Assembly (NCBI GenBank): GCA_963731665.1 | Contig: CAVSWP010000008.1 | Span: 1,044,941-1,108,940, forward strand | Reading direction: 5' to 3' | Origin: Chersky-840 sp035604715 | GTDB taxonomy: Bacteria > Actinomycetota > Acidimicrobiia > Acidimicrobiales > UBA8190 | Length of the DNA stretch: 64,000 bases | In this document: positions 36,191 through 45,645 of the stretch, one piece after another | How the letters are laid out: each line of letters starts with the position of its first letter | Numbering within the stretch: position 1 is the first letter of the stretch | Program-made: the position numbers and the translations under genes | The notes under the pieces: generated by a model | Database searches by the model: none | Told to the model about the DNA's origin: nothing | What the model saw: only the letters and a program-made list of their open reading frames with translations

Positions 36191-36643
36191 ATGAATGAAG
36201 CTGGCGGGAGGATCGTGGTGGGCGTCGACGGCTCCCCGTCGTCGCACCAGGCCCTCCGCTGGGCCGCTCACATGGCCAAGCTCACGGGCGAGTCCCTACA
36301 GGTCGTCTCCTGTTGGGAGTCGCCGACCACCGAGATCTGGGAAATCCCCCCCGCCTTCGACTCCGGGGACGACGCTCGGCGCACCCTCGAAGACACGGTC
36401 GCCGAGGTGCTCGGCGACGACCCTGGCATCGACATCACCCTCACCGTTGTCGAGGGTCAGGCCGCCCCCGTGCTCCTAGACGCGGCACGCCGAGCATCGC
36501 TCCTCGTGGTGGGGGGCCGGGACCACCGGGGGTTCACCGGCAGACATCTCGGATTGGTAAGCGAGCGCTGTGTTACCCACGCTCCATGTCCGGTCACGGT
36601 TGTGCGAGAGGTGGGCGACCACGGCAGCAGCGATACCAGCTAG
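36191..36643 (+). CDS. Universal stress protein (UspA family)
   Basis: 150 residues. It starts IVVGVDGSPSSHQALRWAA, typical of UspA, and ends with the nucleotide-binding loop GGRDHRGFTGRHLGLVSERCVTHAPCPVTVVR. The usual third-Gly-Ser step is GL here (GLVS instead of GSVS), a mild change in the ATP-binding G-x2-G-x9-G-S/T motif. Family members respond to hypoxia, starvation or oxidative stress. A single-gene unit. Confidence 0.9.
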   Translation: MNEAGGRIVVGVDGSPSSHQALRWAAHMAKLTGESLQVVSCWESPTTEIWEIPPAFDSGDDARRTLEDTVAEVLGDDPGIDITLTVVEGQAAPVLLDAARRASLLVVGGRDHRGFTGRHLGLVSERCVTHAPCPVTVVREVGDHGSSDTS

Positions 36644-36824
36644 AGACGTTTGTGTAACCGCGCGCCGGTTGCATCCAGCTCACACCACATCCTGGTGAGG
36701 ATCTCACACCGAAGGGCTAAGTATTCGGCAAAGGTCTTTAGTCGGGTCTGGTCGATCGAGACCCGATTCTGTAGGCGCGCTCCTATCCCAACCCAAACCT
36801 CTGGTTCGCCACGGACAAACGATG

Positions 36825-37082
36825 TTACACTTCAGCGTTGGCATTCTCGATTTCCTCGCTGGGAACAAACCATCGGACGACGGCGCCTATCACATCAGGG
36901 CCACCACCCTCCACCCAATCGAGGGAGCCATGGCGGTCTGACGGGGCTGCCAACTGAAAGATTTCGGCCCATTCAAGTTCGGGTTTGGCACTCAGCTGCC
37001 ATTCGATCTCAAATCTGTCGCCGATCTCCTTGACAGTAGTCCGGTCGACGATTCTGATGTCTTCCCTTTTGGCTCCAGCCAT
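36825..37082 (-). CDS. Hypothetical protein, about 85 aa
   Basis: Strand-rich, with aromatic residues (EIGDRFEIEWQLSAKPELEWAEIFQLA) and an ending GGGPDVIGAVVRWFVPSEEIENANAEV that looks like conserved protein. ATG 37082 is the nearest internal start; the frame stays open to 37202 with a basic N-terminal extension, so the start is uncertain. No family recognised. Confidence 0.5.
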   Translation of the reverse strand: MAGAKREDIRIVDRTTVKEIGDRFEIEWQLSAKPELEWAEIFQLAAPSDRHGSLDWVEGGGPDVIGAVVRWFVPSEEIENANAEV

Positions 37083-37328
37083 CTCCAGCCGCCTCTTTGC
37101 CGCCCAACGAAGAATAACGAGGTCACCCGAATAGCGCTCCTTCTCGCCCCGGAAGGGCGATCCGCCCGCAAACGACACCCTGAGCGATACCGAGCGCTTC
37201 AACCTGGCGGCACCTCGCCCTGCCCCGAGCAGGACCCGGCAGTTGCGGAAGGTGCAAGCGGTACGGGGCGACGCCGGAGCGCCGATGCGCTGCTTCGGGA
37301 CGTGGGGGCTTCGTGGGGGCTTCAGCCG

Positions 37329-37601
37329 CTATTGCTGGACAAGATCCACAATCGGCATGATCGTGGGCGGCTGCGCCAGTTCGATGCCTAGCTCCTCCAT
37401 GACCGGCCCGAGGTACGTCAGGAACTCATCGAACGCCTCCTGGCTCTCCCAGACATCGAAAACCTGAAGTTGGCCATCTTCACCAAAGCATGAATGGAGC
37501 TTCATGGCGCTTTCAGGTGCCCCGGCCTCACGGAGACGGTCGCGGCCCTTGGTGTGCTTTTCACGGGTCATGTTCTTGGTGACGATGTAGATGGCAATCA
37601 C
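37329..37601 (-). CDS. Small monooxygenase-like (ABM/Dabb-fold) protein, copy 1
   Basis: About 90 residues: VIAIYIVTKNMT, then GRDRLREAGAPESAMKLHSCFGEDGQLQVFDVWESQEAFDEFLTYLGPVMEELGIELAQPP. The pattern of a strand, then a W-x6-FDEFL helix and a closing strand fits the dimeric alpha-beta barrel of ABM-like proteins. The start is GTG 37601 (TTG 37607 possible); GAGGAG is about 10 nt upstream. A near-identical second copy is at 45163-45435 in the opposite orientation. Confidence 0.8.
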   Translation of the reverse strand: MIAIYIVTKNMTREKHTKGRDRLREAGAPESAMKLHSCFGEDGQLQVFDVWESQEAFDEFLTYLGPVMEELGIELAQPPTIMPIVDLVQQ

Positions 37602-37706
37602 GGGCAATGAACTCCTCGTTGTTGGGCGCACACCGTTCGGTCAGTGGGCATTCGGCTGGATAACTGTATTCCAAGGGCGCCAACCCGTCTCGTCCAGGAG
37701 GAGAAC

Positions 37707-37862
37707 ATGCGGGCATCCCTGGGGGACCCCATCCGGAGAGGTGCCGCTCCCGACCGAGTCCGGGTGATCCCGGGCTGTCGCCGGACCCGTCAGGGCCACC
37801 CCCAAGGCGTGGGTGTGACCCGGCAGGGGCGGTCGGTTCGCACGAGACGCAGAGCTGTGTAG
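37707..37862 (+). CDS. Possible short basic peptide
   Basis: 51 codons. CAGGAGGAGAAC gives an excellent ribosome site for the ATG at 37707, but the product is Arg/Gly/Pro-rich with no domain. It may be a leader peptide or remnant upstream of the FAD oxidase gene. Confidence 0.25.
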   Translation: MRASLGDPIRRGAAPDRVRVIPGCRRTRQGHPQGVGVTRQGRSVRTRRRAV

Positions 37863-38014
37863 CTCGACATTTTCCGTGCGAGCCCAGGCGCCCGGCAGGG
37901 TTACTCCCTGTCGGGGGTGATTCTCCGAGCACAGGGCGCCATGTTTCTGAAATGCTCTTGTCCGATCCAGGGTCCGCGGAACGGGCGGATTCGGCAGGCT
38001 GAGGGAGAGGTGCC

Positions 38015-39400
38015 ATGGCTCAGTCGGTGGCAGACGCTTTGCGCGGGGCGGTCAAAGGCGAAGTGATCGGTGCGGCAGATCCGGGCTACGACGAGGCTCG
38101 GGCCGTCTATAACGGCATGATCGACAAACGTCCCACTGCCGTCGTGCGATGCACGAACGTCTCCGATGTCGCGAGCGCAGTGAAGGTGGCGAGGGACGAG
38201 GGCCTCGACTTGTCCATTCGTGGTGGCGGCCACAGCGCCCCGGGCTTTGGCACCAACGACGGCGGAATCGTGATCGACCTCAGCCCGCTCCAGGAGGTCA
38301 TCGTTGACCCCGAAAGCCGCACGGTCAAGGCCGGCGGAGGATGCACGTGGAGGGTCTTCAACGACGCCACCCACGAATATGGTCTCGCCACCACTGGTGG
38401 GATTATCGGTTCCACAGGCATCGCGGGCCTGACTCTCGGCGGTGGCATCGGTTATCTGTCCCGGCGCTACGGGTTGTCCTGTGACAACCTCATCTCGGCC
38501 CAGGTCGTATTGGCCGACGGATCAGTGGTGGTCGCCAGCGAGAAGGAAAACGACGACCTGTTCTGGGCCCTGCGCGGCGGGGGCGGCAACTTCGGTGTAG
38601 TGACGACCTTCGAGTTTCGCCTCCATCCGGTGGGCGAAATCTACGGCGGGCCCATCGCGTACCCGGTGGACCGAGCAGAGGACTTGGTTCGCTTCTACCG
38701 GAACTACATCGCCGATGCCCCCGAGGACCTGGGAGGCTTCTTAGGCTTCCACCTGGCGCCACCCCTTCCATTTCTCCCCGAGAGCTGGCACTTCAAGAAC
38801 ATCTGTCTGGTGGTCGTGTGCTGGGCCGGTCCCATCGAGGACGGCAAGAAGATGGTCCAGCCGTTCCTCGACGCTGTTGAGCCGGTGGGCTCCCACGTCG
38901 GGCCCATGCCCTACCCAGCGCTCAACGTCGCCTTCGACGAGCTGCTTCCCAAGGGTCTTCAGCACTACTGGAAGGCCAGCTTTGCCCGTGAGCTGAGCGA
39001 TGACGCAGCCAAGGTCCACGCCGAGTACGGCGCCAAGGTTCCCGCTATTCAGACGGCCGTGCACCTCTATCCGATCAACGGGGCCGTGCAGCGAGTCGGT
39101 ACAGACGAAACGGCCTTCGCCTACCGTGACGTCTCGTTTTCACCTGTCATCGCTGGCATGTGGGAAGACCCGGCGGACAACGAACAGAACATCGCCTGGG
39201 TCCGTGCCTACTACGAGGCCCTTCGCCCCCATTCAGTCGAGGGCGGCTACATCAACTTCATGGACCAGGATGACCAGGGCCGGATTAAGGACAACTACAA
39301 GGGCAACTATGGACGCTTAGCTTCCGTGAAAGCCAAGTACGACCCCGGCAACTTGTTCCACGTCAATCAGAACATCAAGCCGGCGACCGAAAGCGGTTGA
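38015..39400 (+). CDS. FAD-linked oxidase, berberine-bridge type
   Basis: 461 residues, full length for a PCMH-type FAD oxidoreductase. The FAD-binding N-terminal domain shows the covalent-His motif SIRGGGHSAPGF and the Cys in RRYGLSCDNLISA at the position of the second covalent FAD link, suggesting bicovalent FAD. GGGIGYLSR and RGGGGNFGVVTTFEFRLHPV are typical. The C-terminal BBE domain reads YDPGNLFHVNQNI. GGAGAGG precedes the ATG. Such enzymes oxidise alcohols, sugars or alkaloids; there is no Tat or Sec signal, so it probably acts in the cytoplasm. Confidence 0.9.
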   Translation: MAQSVADALRGAVKGEVIGAADPGYDEARAVYNGMIDKRPTAVVRCTNVSDVASAVKVARDEGLDLSIRGGGHSAPGFGTNDGGIVIDLSPLQEVIVDPESRTVKAGGGCTWRVFNDATHEYGLATTGGIIGSTGIAGLTLGGGIGYLSRRYGLSCDNLISAQVVLADGSVVVASEKENDDLFWALRGGGGNFGVVTTFEFRLHPVGEIYGGPIAYPVDRAEDLVRFYRNYIADAPEDLGGFLGFHLAPPLPFLPESWHFKNICLVVVCWAGPIEDGKKMVQPFLDAVEPVGSHVGPMPYPALNVAFDELLPKGLQHYWKASFARELSDDAAKVHAEYGAKVPAIQTAVHLYPINGAVQRVGTDETAFAYRDVSFSPVIAGMWEDPADNEQNIAWVRAYYEALRPHSVEGGYINFMDQDDQGRIKDNYKGNYGRLASVKAKYDPGNLFHVNQNIKPATESG

Positions 39401-39479
39401 TCGCCCGATGTTCTCGTCCTGAGGAATCGGGGTGGACCGAGGGAAGACGTGCAGCTACCGACTGACCGGACAATGGGCC

Positions 39480-39600
39480 TTACAACGGGGTTGGGGGGCG
39501 CTGTATTCGGGGCTATGCGCTCCCGGTGTTTTCCTCTGCGTCCGACGGGTCGCACCGGATTCGGGTAGCCGGGCCGATTGGCGACCCGCGCAGTATTCGC
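39480..39600 (-). repeat. Dispersed repeat, diverged copy
   Basis: Read on the minus strand, it matches the element at 53160-53280: GCGAATACTGCG, CGGCTACCCGAATCCGGTGC, GGACGCAGAGGAA, then GGGAGCGCATAGCCCCGAATAC. Similarity is clear but diverged. It lies directly next to the IS30 element. Confidence 0.65.
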
Positions 39601-39611
39601 GTCGCGGCGGA

Positions 39612-40908
39612 TTCAAGGGGTGGCCGCGACAAGTCGGTTGAATCGTTCCCCTGGAGTCTCCCACTCCAGGGTCTTGCGTGGGCGCTCGTTGAGCAAGGCG
39701 GCGATGGCATCGAGGTCCTCTTGGGAGTGGACCGACAGGTCCGTTCCCTTGGGCAGGAACTGACGGACGAGGCCGTTCCAGTTCTCGTTGCTCCCGCGCT
39801 GCCACGGCGAATGGGGGTCGCAGAAGTAGACGGGGACGCCGGTGGCGACTTTGAACGCCGCGTGGGTGGCCATCTCGATCCCCTGATCCCAAGTGAGGGA
39901 CTTGGCCAGGTGCTCTGGTAGACGCACGATGTTCTTCGCCACTGCCGACGCGACGTGCTCGGCGGTGCGGTTCTCGAGCTTGATGAGCATGCCCATGCGG
40001 GTGGTGCGTTCCACCAACGTGGCGACGGCGCTGGCGCCGCCCTCCCCGATCATGAGGTCACCCTCCCAGTGGCCCGGCACGGCCCGGTCTTCGACCTCGG
40101 CGGGGCGTTCGGAGATGTTGACCATCCCGAGGATCGCGCTTCGTCCATAGGAGGCTCGAGAACGAGGACGTCTCCGAGCCCGGCCCGAGCGCAGGCAGGC
40201 GGTGAGCTCCTTGCGCAGCTCGCCCTTGGCCTGGACGAAGACCGCCTGGTAGATGGCCTCGTGCGACACCCACCACTCTGGCCGGTCGGGGTGCTCCTTG
40301 CGGCACCGGTGGGCGATCTGCTCGGGCGACCATTTCTTGGTGCGCAGCAGTGCCTGGACCTCCTCCCACAGCCAGGGGCGCTGCTCGGTCCAGGGAGCCT
40401 GGGCCGGAGGGCGGCTCGTGCCGCTCGCTCTTCGGCCATTGCCGCCCGGTAGCACCCCCGCCCACCGTTGGCCGCGATCTCACGCCAGATCGTCGAGCGG
40501 TGCCGGCCGATGCGAGAGGCGATGGCTTCGTCGGACGCTCCGGCCTCGATGCCGACCCTGATCTCCTCGCGCTCAGACGCGCTCAGCGAGCCGGGGCGCC
40601 GCTTGCGTTCGCGTGTCATGGCCACACCGTCGTCGCCAAGACCCGTTCTGAAGGTGGATACCCTGTCGACGAACCGCTTGTTGGTGCCGCACACCGGAAC
40701 GCTCCGTCGCACGAACCCCCATCGAACGACGTAATCCTGCACAGTTGAGGCAGGAACTCCCGTCAACGCCTCGGCTCTCTTATAGCTCGCTCCGGCGAGC
40801 ACCGCCTCGACCGCCGCGTCGAGATCCGTTTGGCTCGAGCGGCGCTTCCGTCCTCGGGTCTCCATCTGACACCTCCAGGTCAGGAGATGTCCGCGCTCAC
40901 CCCTTGAG
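39612..40908 (-). mobile_element. IS30-family insertion sequence
   Basis: About 1.3 kb. Inverted termini are TCAAGGGGTGGCCGCGAC on the left (39613-39630) and, read inward from the right (ending near 40907), TCAAGGGGTGAGCGCGGAC. The transposase stop codon lies inside the left terminal repeat. No target duplication was found by eye. Confidence 0.8.
39613..40865 (-). pseudogene. IS30-type transposase, frameshifted
   Basis: Two frames cover one transposase of about 415 residues. The N-terminal frame (start ATG 40865) has an HTH region (LTGVPASTVQDYVVRWGF) and the IS30 HTH (SASEREEIRVGIEAGASDEAIASRIGRHRSTIWREI). After about 40400 the homology moves by one base to RTKKWSPEQIAHRC and the DDE core: Asp in GHWEGDLMIG, Asp in LTWDQGIEMA, Glu in GSNENWNGLVRQFLP. 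Programmed frameshifting is possible but no slippery run is obvious; decay or sequencing error is more likely. Confidence 0.8.
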
Positions 40909-40921
40909 CCCAAGCGCTGAG

Positions 40922-41238
40922 CGATAGCGGATGGGTCAGGTCGGCGGTGAACCCGTCACCTTCGGACTCATTCGGCTCCGGCGGACGGAACGTCGCCCAT
41001 CCGGGTCCGGGTGATCTCGAATGGGTGGTAGCCCAACGGACCGGGTTCTGAGGTCACCCCGTGCCGTCATTGGCACGCTTCTCCACAGTGCTCGATTCTC
41101 GCGAGTCGCAACTGGCCGTTGGTCCTGGTCACGGGTTCGGAGGCAGAGTCCTTCGGCCCTGGTGCCGCAAAGCAGCGCAGCCGACGATGACGCGGGGGTA
41201 CGGAATTGACCTGGCGTTTACTCCCGGAGGGCTGAGAC
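40922..41238. other. Intergenic region without supported gene
   Basis: About 315 bp between the IS30 element and the Ddn-like gene. No supported open frame. Confidence 0.4.
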
Positions 41239-41745
41239 GTGGGACTGACGCACCGTGTTGACCGATGGCTGTACCGCGGGAAACGGCCGCACAGCCTGGC
41301 ACGCATCTTGAATCGAGCCTGGGCGGGTCTGGCCGCCAAGGGTGTAGGGCCTCATGGGCTCGTTCAGCTCGAAGTCACCGGGAGGAATACAGGTAAGCTC
41401 GTGTCGTTCCCGGTCGTCGTCGCCGATTACCCGGGCCAGCGCTACCCAGTGTCGATGCTGGGCGAGGACACGAACTGGGTGCGGAACGTACGCGCCGCCA
41501 GCGGTAACGCGGTGCTGAGTCACCGTGGTCGGGAGCCAGTGCGCCTGGAGGAGGTGGCCCCGGACGAGCGTCCCGCCATCCTGCGTCGATACCTCGAATG
41601 CGCGCCTGGTGGCAGGCCACACTTCCCCGTCGATCGCCGGGAACCAATCGAAAGGTTCGAGACCATCGCCGGGCGATACCCGGTCTTTCGGGTAACAACG
41701 ACGGGGCAAAGCAGCACTCAGTCATTGCGCGCTGAACAAGATTGA
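41239..41745 (+). CDS. Deazaflavin (F420)-dependent nitroreductase-family protein
   Basis: 168 residues, Ddn-like split-barrel. Features are the N-terminal amphipathic start VDRWLYRGKRPHSLARILNR, HGLVQLEVTGRNTGKLVSFPVVVADY (the TxGRxSGxxR-like F420 site) and NWVRNVRAASGNAVLSHRG (NWxxNLxA motif). These reduce quinones or other small molecules with F420H2 at the membrane. A truncated relative is at 46722-47000. Single-gene unit. Confidence 0.85.
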   Translation: MGLTHRVDRWLYRGKRPHSLARILNRAWAGLAAKGVGPHGLVQLEVTGRNTGKLVSFPVVVADYPGQRYPVSMLGEDTNWVRNVRAASGNAVLSHRGREPVRLEEVAPDERPAILRRYLECAPGGRPHFPVDRREPIERFETIAGRYPVFRVTTTGQSSTQSLRAEQD

Positions 41746-42133
41746 CCAGATGTTGCTGATCATCATCGACTGGATCAATCGCGCCATGCACCTCTGACCG
41801 ACGGTTGGTATCGAACCCACGTTTATCCAAGTTGACCTGTCTGTACATGCCGGTCGCCAGCCGATCTAGGCATAGGCGGGGTGGGCGATGGCAGTAGGGC
41901 GACCCATATTCGGTGCGGGCTCCCGGTGGGGTCGTGTATCTATACGTCGCGAGCAAGATGAGCGGCTTGCTAGCGGGTGGGTCTCCGGTCGACCCGCCCG
42001 GTATCTTCATCCCTGAAGATTTGCGCGCACTTTGGTTCCACGGTGCCTAGTCCGTGTCAGCGCAGGACCCGGCATCGTCGGGCGGGCCTATGCATTCCGC
42101 TGGAGAAAATGATTCAGATGCCAAGATGACGAG
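41746..42133. other. Intergenic region with partial dispersed-repeat copy
   Basis: No supported gene. At about 41885-41935, minus strand, ACCGGGAGCCCGCACCGAAT followed by GGGTCGCCCTACTGCC matches 53985-54025 on the plus strand and resembles the right end of the dispersed repeat. Confidence 0.5.
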
Positions 42134-42871
42134 ATGGGCATTCTGTCGGGGCGGGTAGCGCTAGTCACTGGAGCCTCTTCGGGACTCGGCGAGCGATTCG
42201 TCGAGACTCTCCGAGAGGCTGGCTCTGAGGTTGTGGTGACAGCCAGGCGAGAAGATCGCCTCGCCCGCCTAGCTCAACAGTCGGGCTCGGTCGCTGTTGG
42301 AGGTGACATTTCCTCCCCTGACCATCGCCAAGCGCTGGCCAAGGCGATCGCAGATCGATTTGGACGTCTCGATATCCTCGTCAACAACGCGGGAATATGC
42401 GACGATGGGCCGCTCGAGAATCAAACTCTCGAGGAACTCACTTTGGTCGTTCAGACCAACCTTGTAGCCGTCCTGGACCTGTGTCGGCTCATGGCTCCAC
42501 TGTTGTTCCTGAGCGATGGCGCGACAGTCATCAATGTCTCGTCCATTTACGGATTGGTCGCATCTCGGAGTCCTATGGCTGCCTACAACGCCACCAAGGG
42601 CGCATTGGTCAATCTGACACGACATCTCGCCGCTCAATGGGGGGCCCGCGGTGTTCGCGTGAACGCTCTGGCTCCTGGCTATTTCCCTACCGAGTTGACG
42701 GGAGGACTCACGGATCCGGACTTCGTTGAGAGCATCGAATCTCGGACACTGTTGGCGCGGGTGCCGTCCATCGACGAACTCGACGGGCCGTTGCTGTTTC
42801 TCGCATCGGATGCCTCCTCGTACGTCACCGGGCAAACGCTGATCGTTGACGGCGGTTGGACTGCCACCTGA
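42134..42871 (+). CDS. Classical SDR oxidoreductase (FabG-like)
   Basis: 245 residues. Rossmann motif ALVTGASSGLGERF, NNAG in DILVNNAGICDDGP, catalytic Ser in VINVSSIYG and YNATK. The C terminus SSYVTGQTLIVDGGWTAT is diagnostic of classical SDRs. NADPH preference is suggested by Arg residues in TARREDRL after beta-2. Stand-alone gene, so probably catabolic or detoxifying rather than fatty acid synthesis. Confidence 0.9.
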   Translation: MGILSGRVALVTGASSGLGERFVETLREAGSEVVVTARREDRLARLAQQSGSVAVGGDISSPDHRQALAKAIADRFGRLDILVNNAGICDDGPLENQTLEELTLVVQTNLVAVLDLCRLMAPLLFLSDGATVINVSSIYGLVASRSPMAAYNATKGALVNLTRHLAAQWGARGVRVNALAPGYFPTELTGGLTDPDFVESIESRTLLARVPSIDELDGPLLFLASDASSYVTGQTLIVDGGWTAT

Positions 42872-43016
42872 CGCGCACGGCGGTCGTATCTTGGTATCTC
42901 AAGACTTAATGCGCACGCAGAAGAGCCGCTTGTTAGCACCCCTGGCCCGGGGCGGGCCACGCGGTAACGACCGCCGAGAGCGATCCAGGCAGACCGCCCC
43001 GTCTTGCGGCAAGACT

Positions 43017-43982
43017 ATGGACGTGGCGCCAGACCTCTTCGAGCGGATTGTCCGAAGAGAGCCCCTTGCGGGGGACGGCAAATCGGGTTCGCGCCTCGAG
43101 CACTGCTGGCTCGACGACGGTTCGGTGGTCGTCGTCAAGCACGCCGACGCCGTGCACGACTGGATCATGCAGGCCACGTCAGACGACGGTCGCATCGCAA
43201 CGCTCTGGGATCAACGGGTGTTCGAGCAAGTGCCCAGATCTATCGAGCACGCCATGCTCGATGCCCAGCGCACGCCAACGGGGGCCGTCGTGGTCATGAA
43301 GGACGTCTCGGCGTCGCTATTCGTTGACGGTGCACAGATGCGGGTTGCTCACAAGCGAGTGCTGGCGACGGCCGCCGAGGTTCATCGGCGATTCGCGGGA
43401 CAATCCCTGAAGGGGTTATGCCCTCTCAGCCATCTCTACGCATTCCTGTCACCGGCCGTCTGCGCCCGCTTCGCGGAGGATCACGACGTACCCCGCTTGG
43501 CCATTGACGGATGGGCTCGCTTCCACGACATCGTGCCTGACGAGGTGTCCTCGGCCATCGCCGCCATTCATGCCGACCCCACCTCGCTCGCCAATGCGCT
43601 GCTGGCGCGGGAGTCGACGCTCGTGCATGGTGACCTCAAACTAGCCAACCTGGGCGCGGAGGCTCGGCGTATCGTCATCCTCGACTGGGGGACGCTGACC
43701 ACTTGGGGTCCCCCAGCCGTCGACCACGCGTGGTACATGGCGATCAACGCGACCGCGCTTGGCGTCGACCATGAACAGTTGCTCGCCGACATCCGCGCTG
43801 GCCCCCAACTCCACGACGACGCCGCGCTTCGACTCGCGCTCCTCGGAGCGCTCGCCCAGCTCGGATGGGAGAAGGCGCTGGGGGCAACCAGCGACGACCC
43901 GATGGTCCGCGAGCGCGAGGAGGCGGGGCTTGCGTGGTGGATCGCCCGGGCACGCCAAGCGCTTGGGGGATGGACGCCCTGA
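43017..43982 (+). CDS. Aminoglycoside phosphotransferase-like kinase
   Basis: 321 residues from the ATG at 43017. The kinase-like fold shows an N-lobe Lys in SVVVVKHADAV, the Brenner motif LVHGDLKLANLG (catalytic Asp and Asn) and the metal-binding ILDWGTLTTWGP. The family includes antibiotic, choline and homoserine kinases; the substrate cannot be told. It follows the SDR gene by about 145 bp on the same strand. Confidence 0.85.
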   Translation: MDVAPDLFERIVRREPLAGDGKSGSRLEHCWLDDGSVVVVKHADAVHDWIMQATSDDGRIATLWDQRVFEQVPRSIEHAMLDAQRTPTGAVVVMKDVSASLFVDGAQMRVAHKRVLATAAEVHRRFAGQSLKGLCPLSHLYAFLSPAVCARFAEDHDVPRLAIDGWARFHDIVPDEVSSAIAAIHADPTSLANALLARESTLVHGDLKLANLGAEARRIVILDWGTLTTWGPPAVDHAWYMAINATALGVDHEQLLADIRAGPQLHDDAALRLALLGALAQLGWEKALGATSDDPMVREREEAGLAWWIARARQALGGWTP

Positions 43983-44285
43983 CCAGGAGGTCATGCCCAC
44001 CCGCCTGAAGCGGACGCGCAGGTGACTCCGCTTTGGCTTTCGGTTGCCTAAACCGCCCAGGAAGGCCGTGATCGATCGGTCTGGTCGCAGCCGGAGTCGT
44101 CCGCAAATCTCGCCCTGGGTGATCCCGAGCGTCCCTGCGGGTTCGGTCGTCCTGAGAGTTCGCACGATCACGACGTCAGGCGCTGGGCGCCACATCGCCT
44201 CTAACGCGTCTTCGCAGAGAAGGGCGCGTACGCGCTGCGAGGGTCTAGAGTCGGCAGCAAACCCACCGCCCGAAAGGCCATTGCC
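43983..44285. other. Intergenic region without supported gene
   Basis: About 300 bp with no supported open frame, presumably containing the promoter of the cupin gene. Confidence 0.35.
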
Positions 44286-44834
44286 ATGCCCGCGCTCACC
44301 CTAGGCCAGACCACCACCTCCGGCTTTCCGCTGCCCGTCGTCTCCGTTGCTCAGACGAAGCTTCTCACCATCAACGAAAAGAACCTCCCACTCTTAAAGG
44401 ACGCGCTCGGGCCCGGGATCAGCGTCAAGCCATTGCGTCTCGACCTCGACGGCAACTGCTGGGTCGTCCTCGCGACCTTTGCCCCGGGCATCGAGCTGCC
44501 GATCCACTATCACACGGGCCCAGCCGAGGTGTACACGCTCCAGGGCTGTTGGCTCTACAAGGAGTACCCAGATGACCGGCAAACGAGTGGTTCCTACCTA
44601 TACGAACCCGGCGGATCGGTGCACACGTTCTACACGCTGGAGTCGAACACCGAAGACACGATCATCTTCGTGCGCGTCCAGGGTGCGAACGTAAACTTCA
44701 ACGAAGACGGCACGTTTCACTCGGTCCTCGATGCCGTGTTCATCCAGGCCGCAGCCACCGACTTGGCCAAGGCACAGGGCGTCGAGCCCAACTACATCCT
44801 GGGCAACGAGCACGCCTTCACGACGGGTGATTAG
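44286..44834 (+). CDS. Cupin, 2,4'-dihydroxyacetophenone-dioxygenase-like
   Basis: 182 residues. The cupin core ATFAPGIELPIHYHTGPAEVYTLQGCWLYKEYP keeps His-x-His and a Glu as metal ligands, and YEPGGSVHTFYTLES gives the later His. Length and motif order match the ChrR-like/2,4'-dihydroxyacetophenone dioxygenase family of iron cupins that cleave C-C bonds beside a ketone. Activity not shown. Confidence 0.8.
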   Translation: MPALTLGQTTTSGFPLPVVSVAQTKLLTINEKNLPLLKDALGPGISVKPLRLDLDGNCWVVLATFAPGIELPIHYHTGPAEVYTLQGCWLYKEYPDDRQTSGSYLYEPGGSVHTFYTLESNTEDTIIFVRVQGANVNFNEDGTFHSVLDAVFIQAAATDLAKAQGVEPNYILGNEHAFTTGD

Positions 44835-45162
44835 CGCAAAGCCCAAGGACGCTGCCAGACGCGTCCCATCCTCAGGAAGCCGCGCGTCTTCCCACAAGAC
44901 GCAGCGCCGTAAGGCGACCAATAGTGGCGCCGTCGGCAGCGGCTTAACGATCTACCGGTACGTGCCCTGATCGTGTTCGTGCAGGGGCTGACCCGCCAAG
45001 TATTCGCGGCCCGGAGGATTACCGGACGGCCGGGCCGGTCACGGCCCTTCTGAGGGCCGTACTCCTCCCGGCATTATCAATGGTCGTATGGTCGTCCGGG
45101 GAAACGCCGCCATCGGATCGGCGGCGTTATCGGATGTCCTGTGGGGGATCCACAACCCGTAT
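44835..45162. other. Intergenic region without supported gene
   Basis: About 330 bp. It contains short GC-rich palindromic blocks near 45015-45050 (CCGGACGGCCGGGCCGG). No supported gene. Confidence 0.35.
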
Positions 45163-45435
45163 GTGATTGCCGTCTACATCGTTACCAAGAACATGACTCA
45201 TGTGCAGCACACCAAAGGGCGCGACCGTCTCCGTGAGGCCGGGGCACCTGAAAGTGCCATGAAGCTGCACTCATGCTTCGGTGAAGATGGCCAGCTTCAG
45301 GTCTTCGATGTCTGGGAGACCCAGGAGGCCTTCGACGAGTTCCTAACGTACCTCGGGCCGGTCATGGAGGAGCTGGGTATCGAGCTGGCACAGCCGCCCG
45401 CCATCATGCCGATTGTGGACCTTGTCCAGCAATAG
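45163..45435 (+). CDS. Small monooxygenase-like (ABM/Dabb-fold) protein, copy 2
   Basis: 90 residues from GTG 45163: VIAVYIVTKNMT, then DRLREAGAPESAMKLHSCFG and FDVWETQEAFDEFLTYLGP. It differs from the copy at 37329-37601 at only a handful of residues, and the nucleotide match extends about 15 bp past the stop (AGCGGCTGAAGCCC). The opposite orientation rules out a simple tandem duplication. Confidence 0.8.
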   Translation: MIAVYIVTKNMTHVQHTKGRDRLREAGAPESAMKLHSCFGEDGQLQVFDVWETQEAFDEFLTYLGPVMEELGIELAQPPAIMPIVDLVQQ

Positions 45436-45645
45436 CGGCTGAAGCCCACGAGGACCACGAAATCCGGGTGTGCGTTATTGCCTGTGGGGTGCCAATACCC
45501 ATCTGTCACGCAGCATCGCACGGGGTCCAGGTCAGGTGGACCGACTTCATGGGATCAGGTCAGTCACGTTTCCGACGTGTCGAAGTCATGGAAACGCGGC
45601 TCTCGTGGTCGTAGCCAACTTAGGAGCGACCGCAAGTCGTTTACT

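Noticed and set aside
45000..45050. AGTATTCGCGG block as another dispersed-repeat copy
   Set aside because: Only about 10 bases match and the surrounding order of blocks does not.
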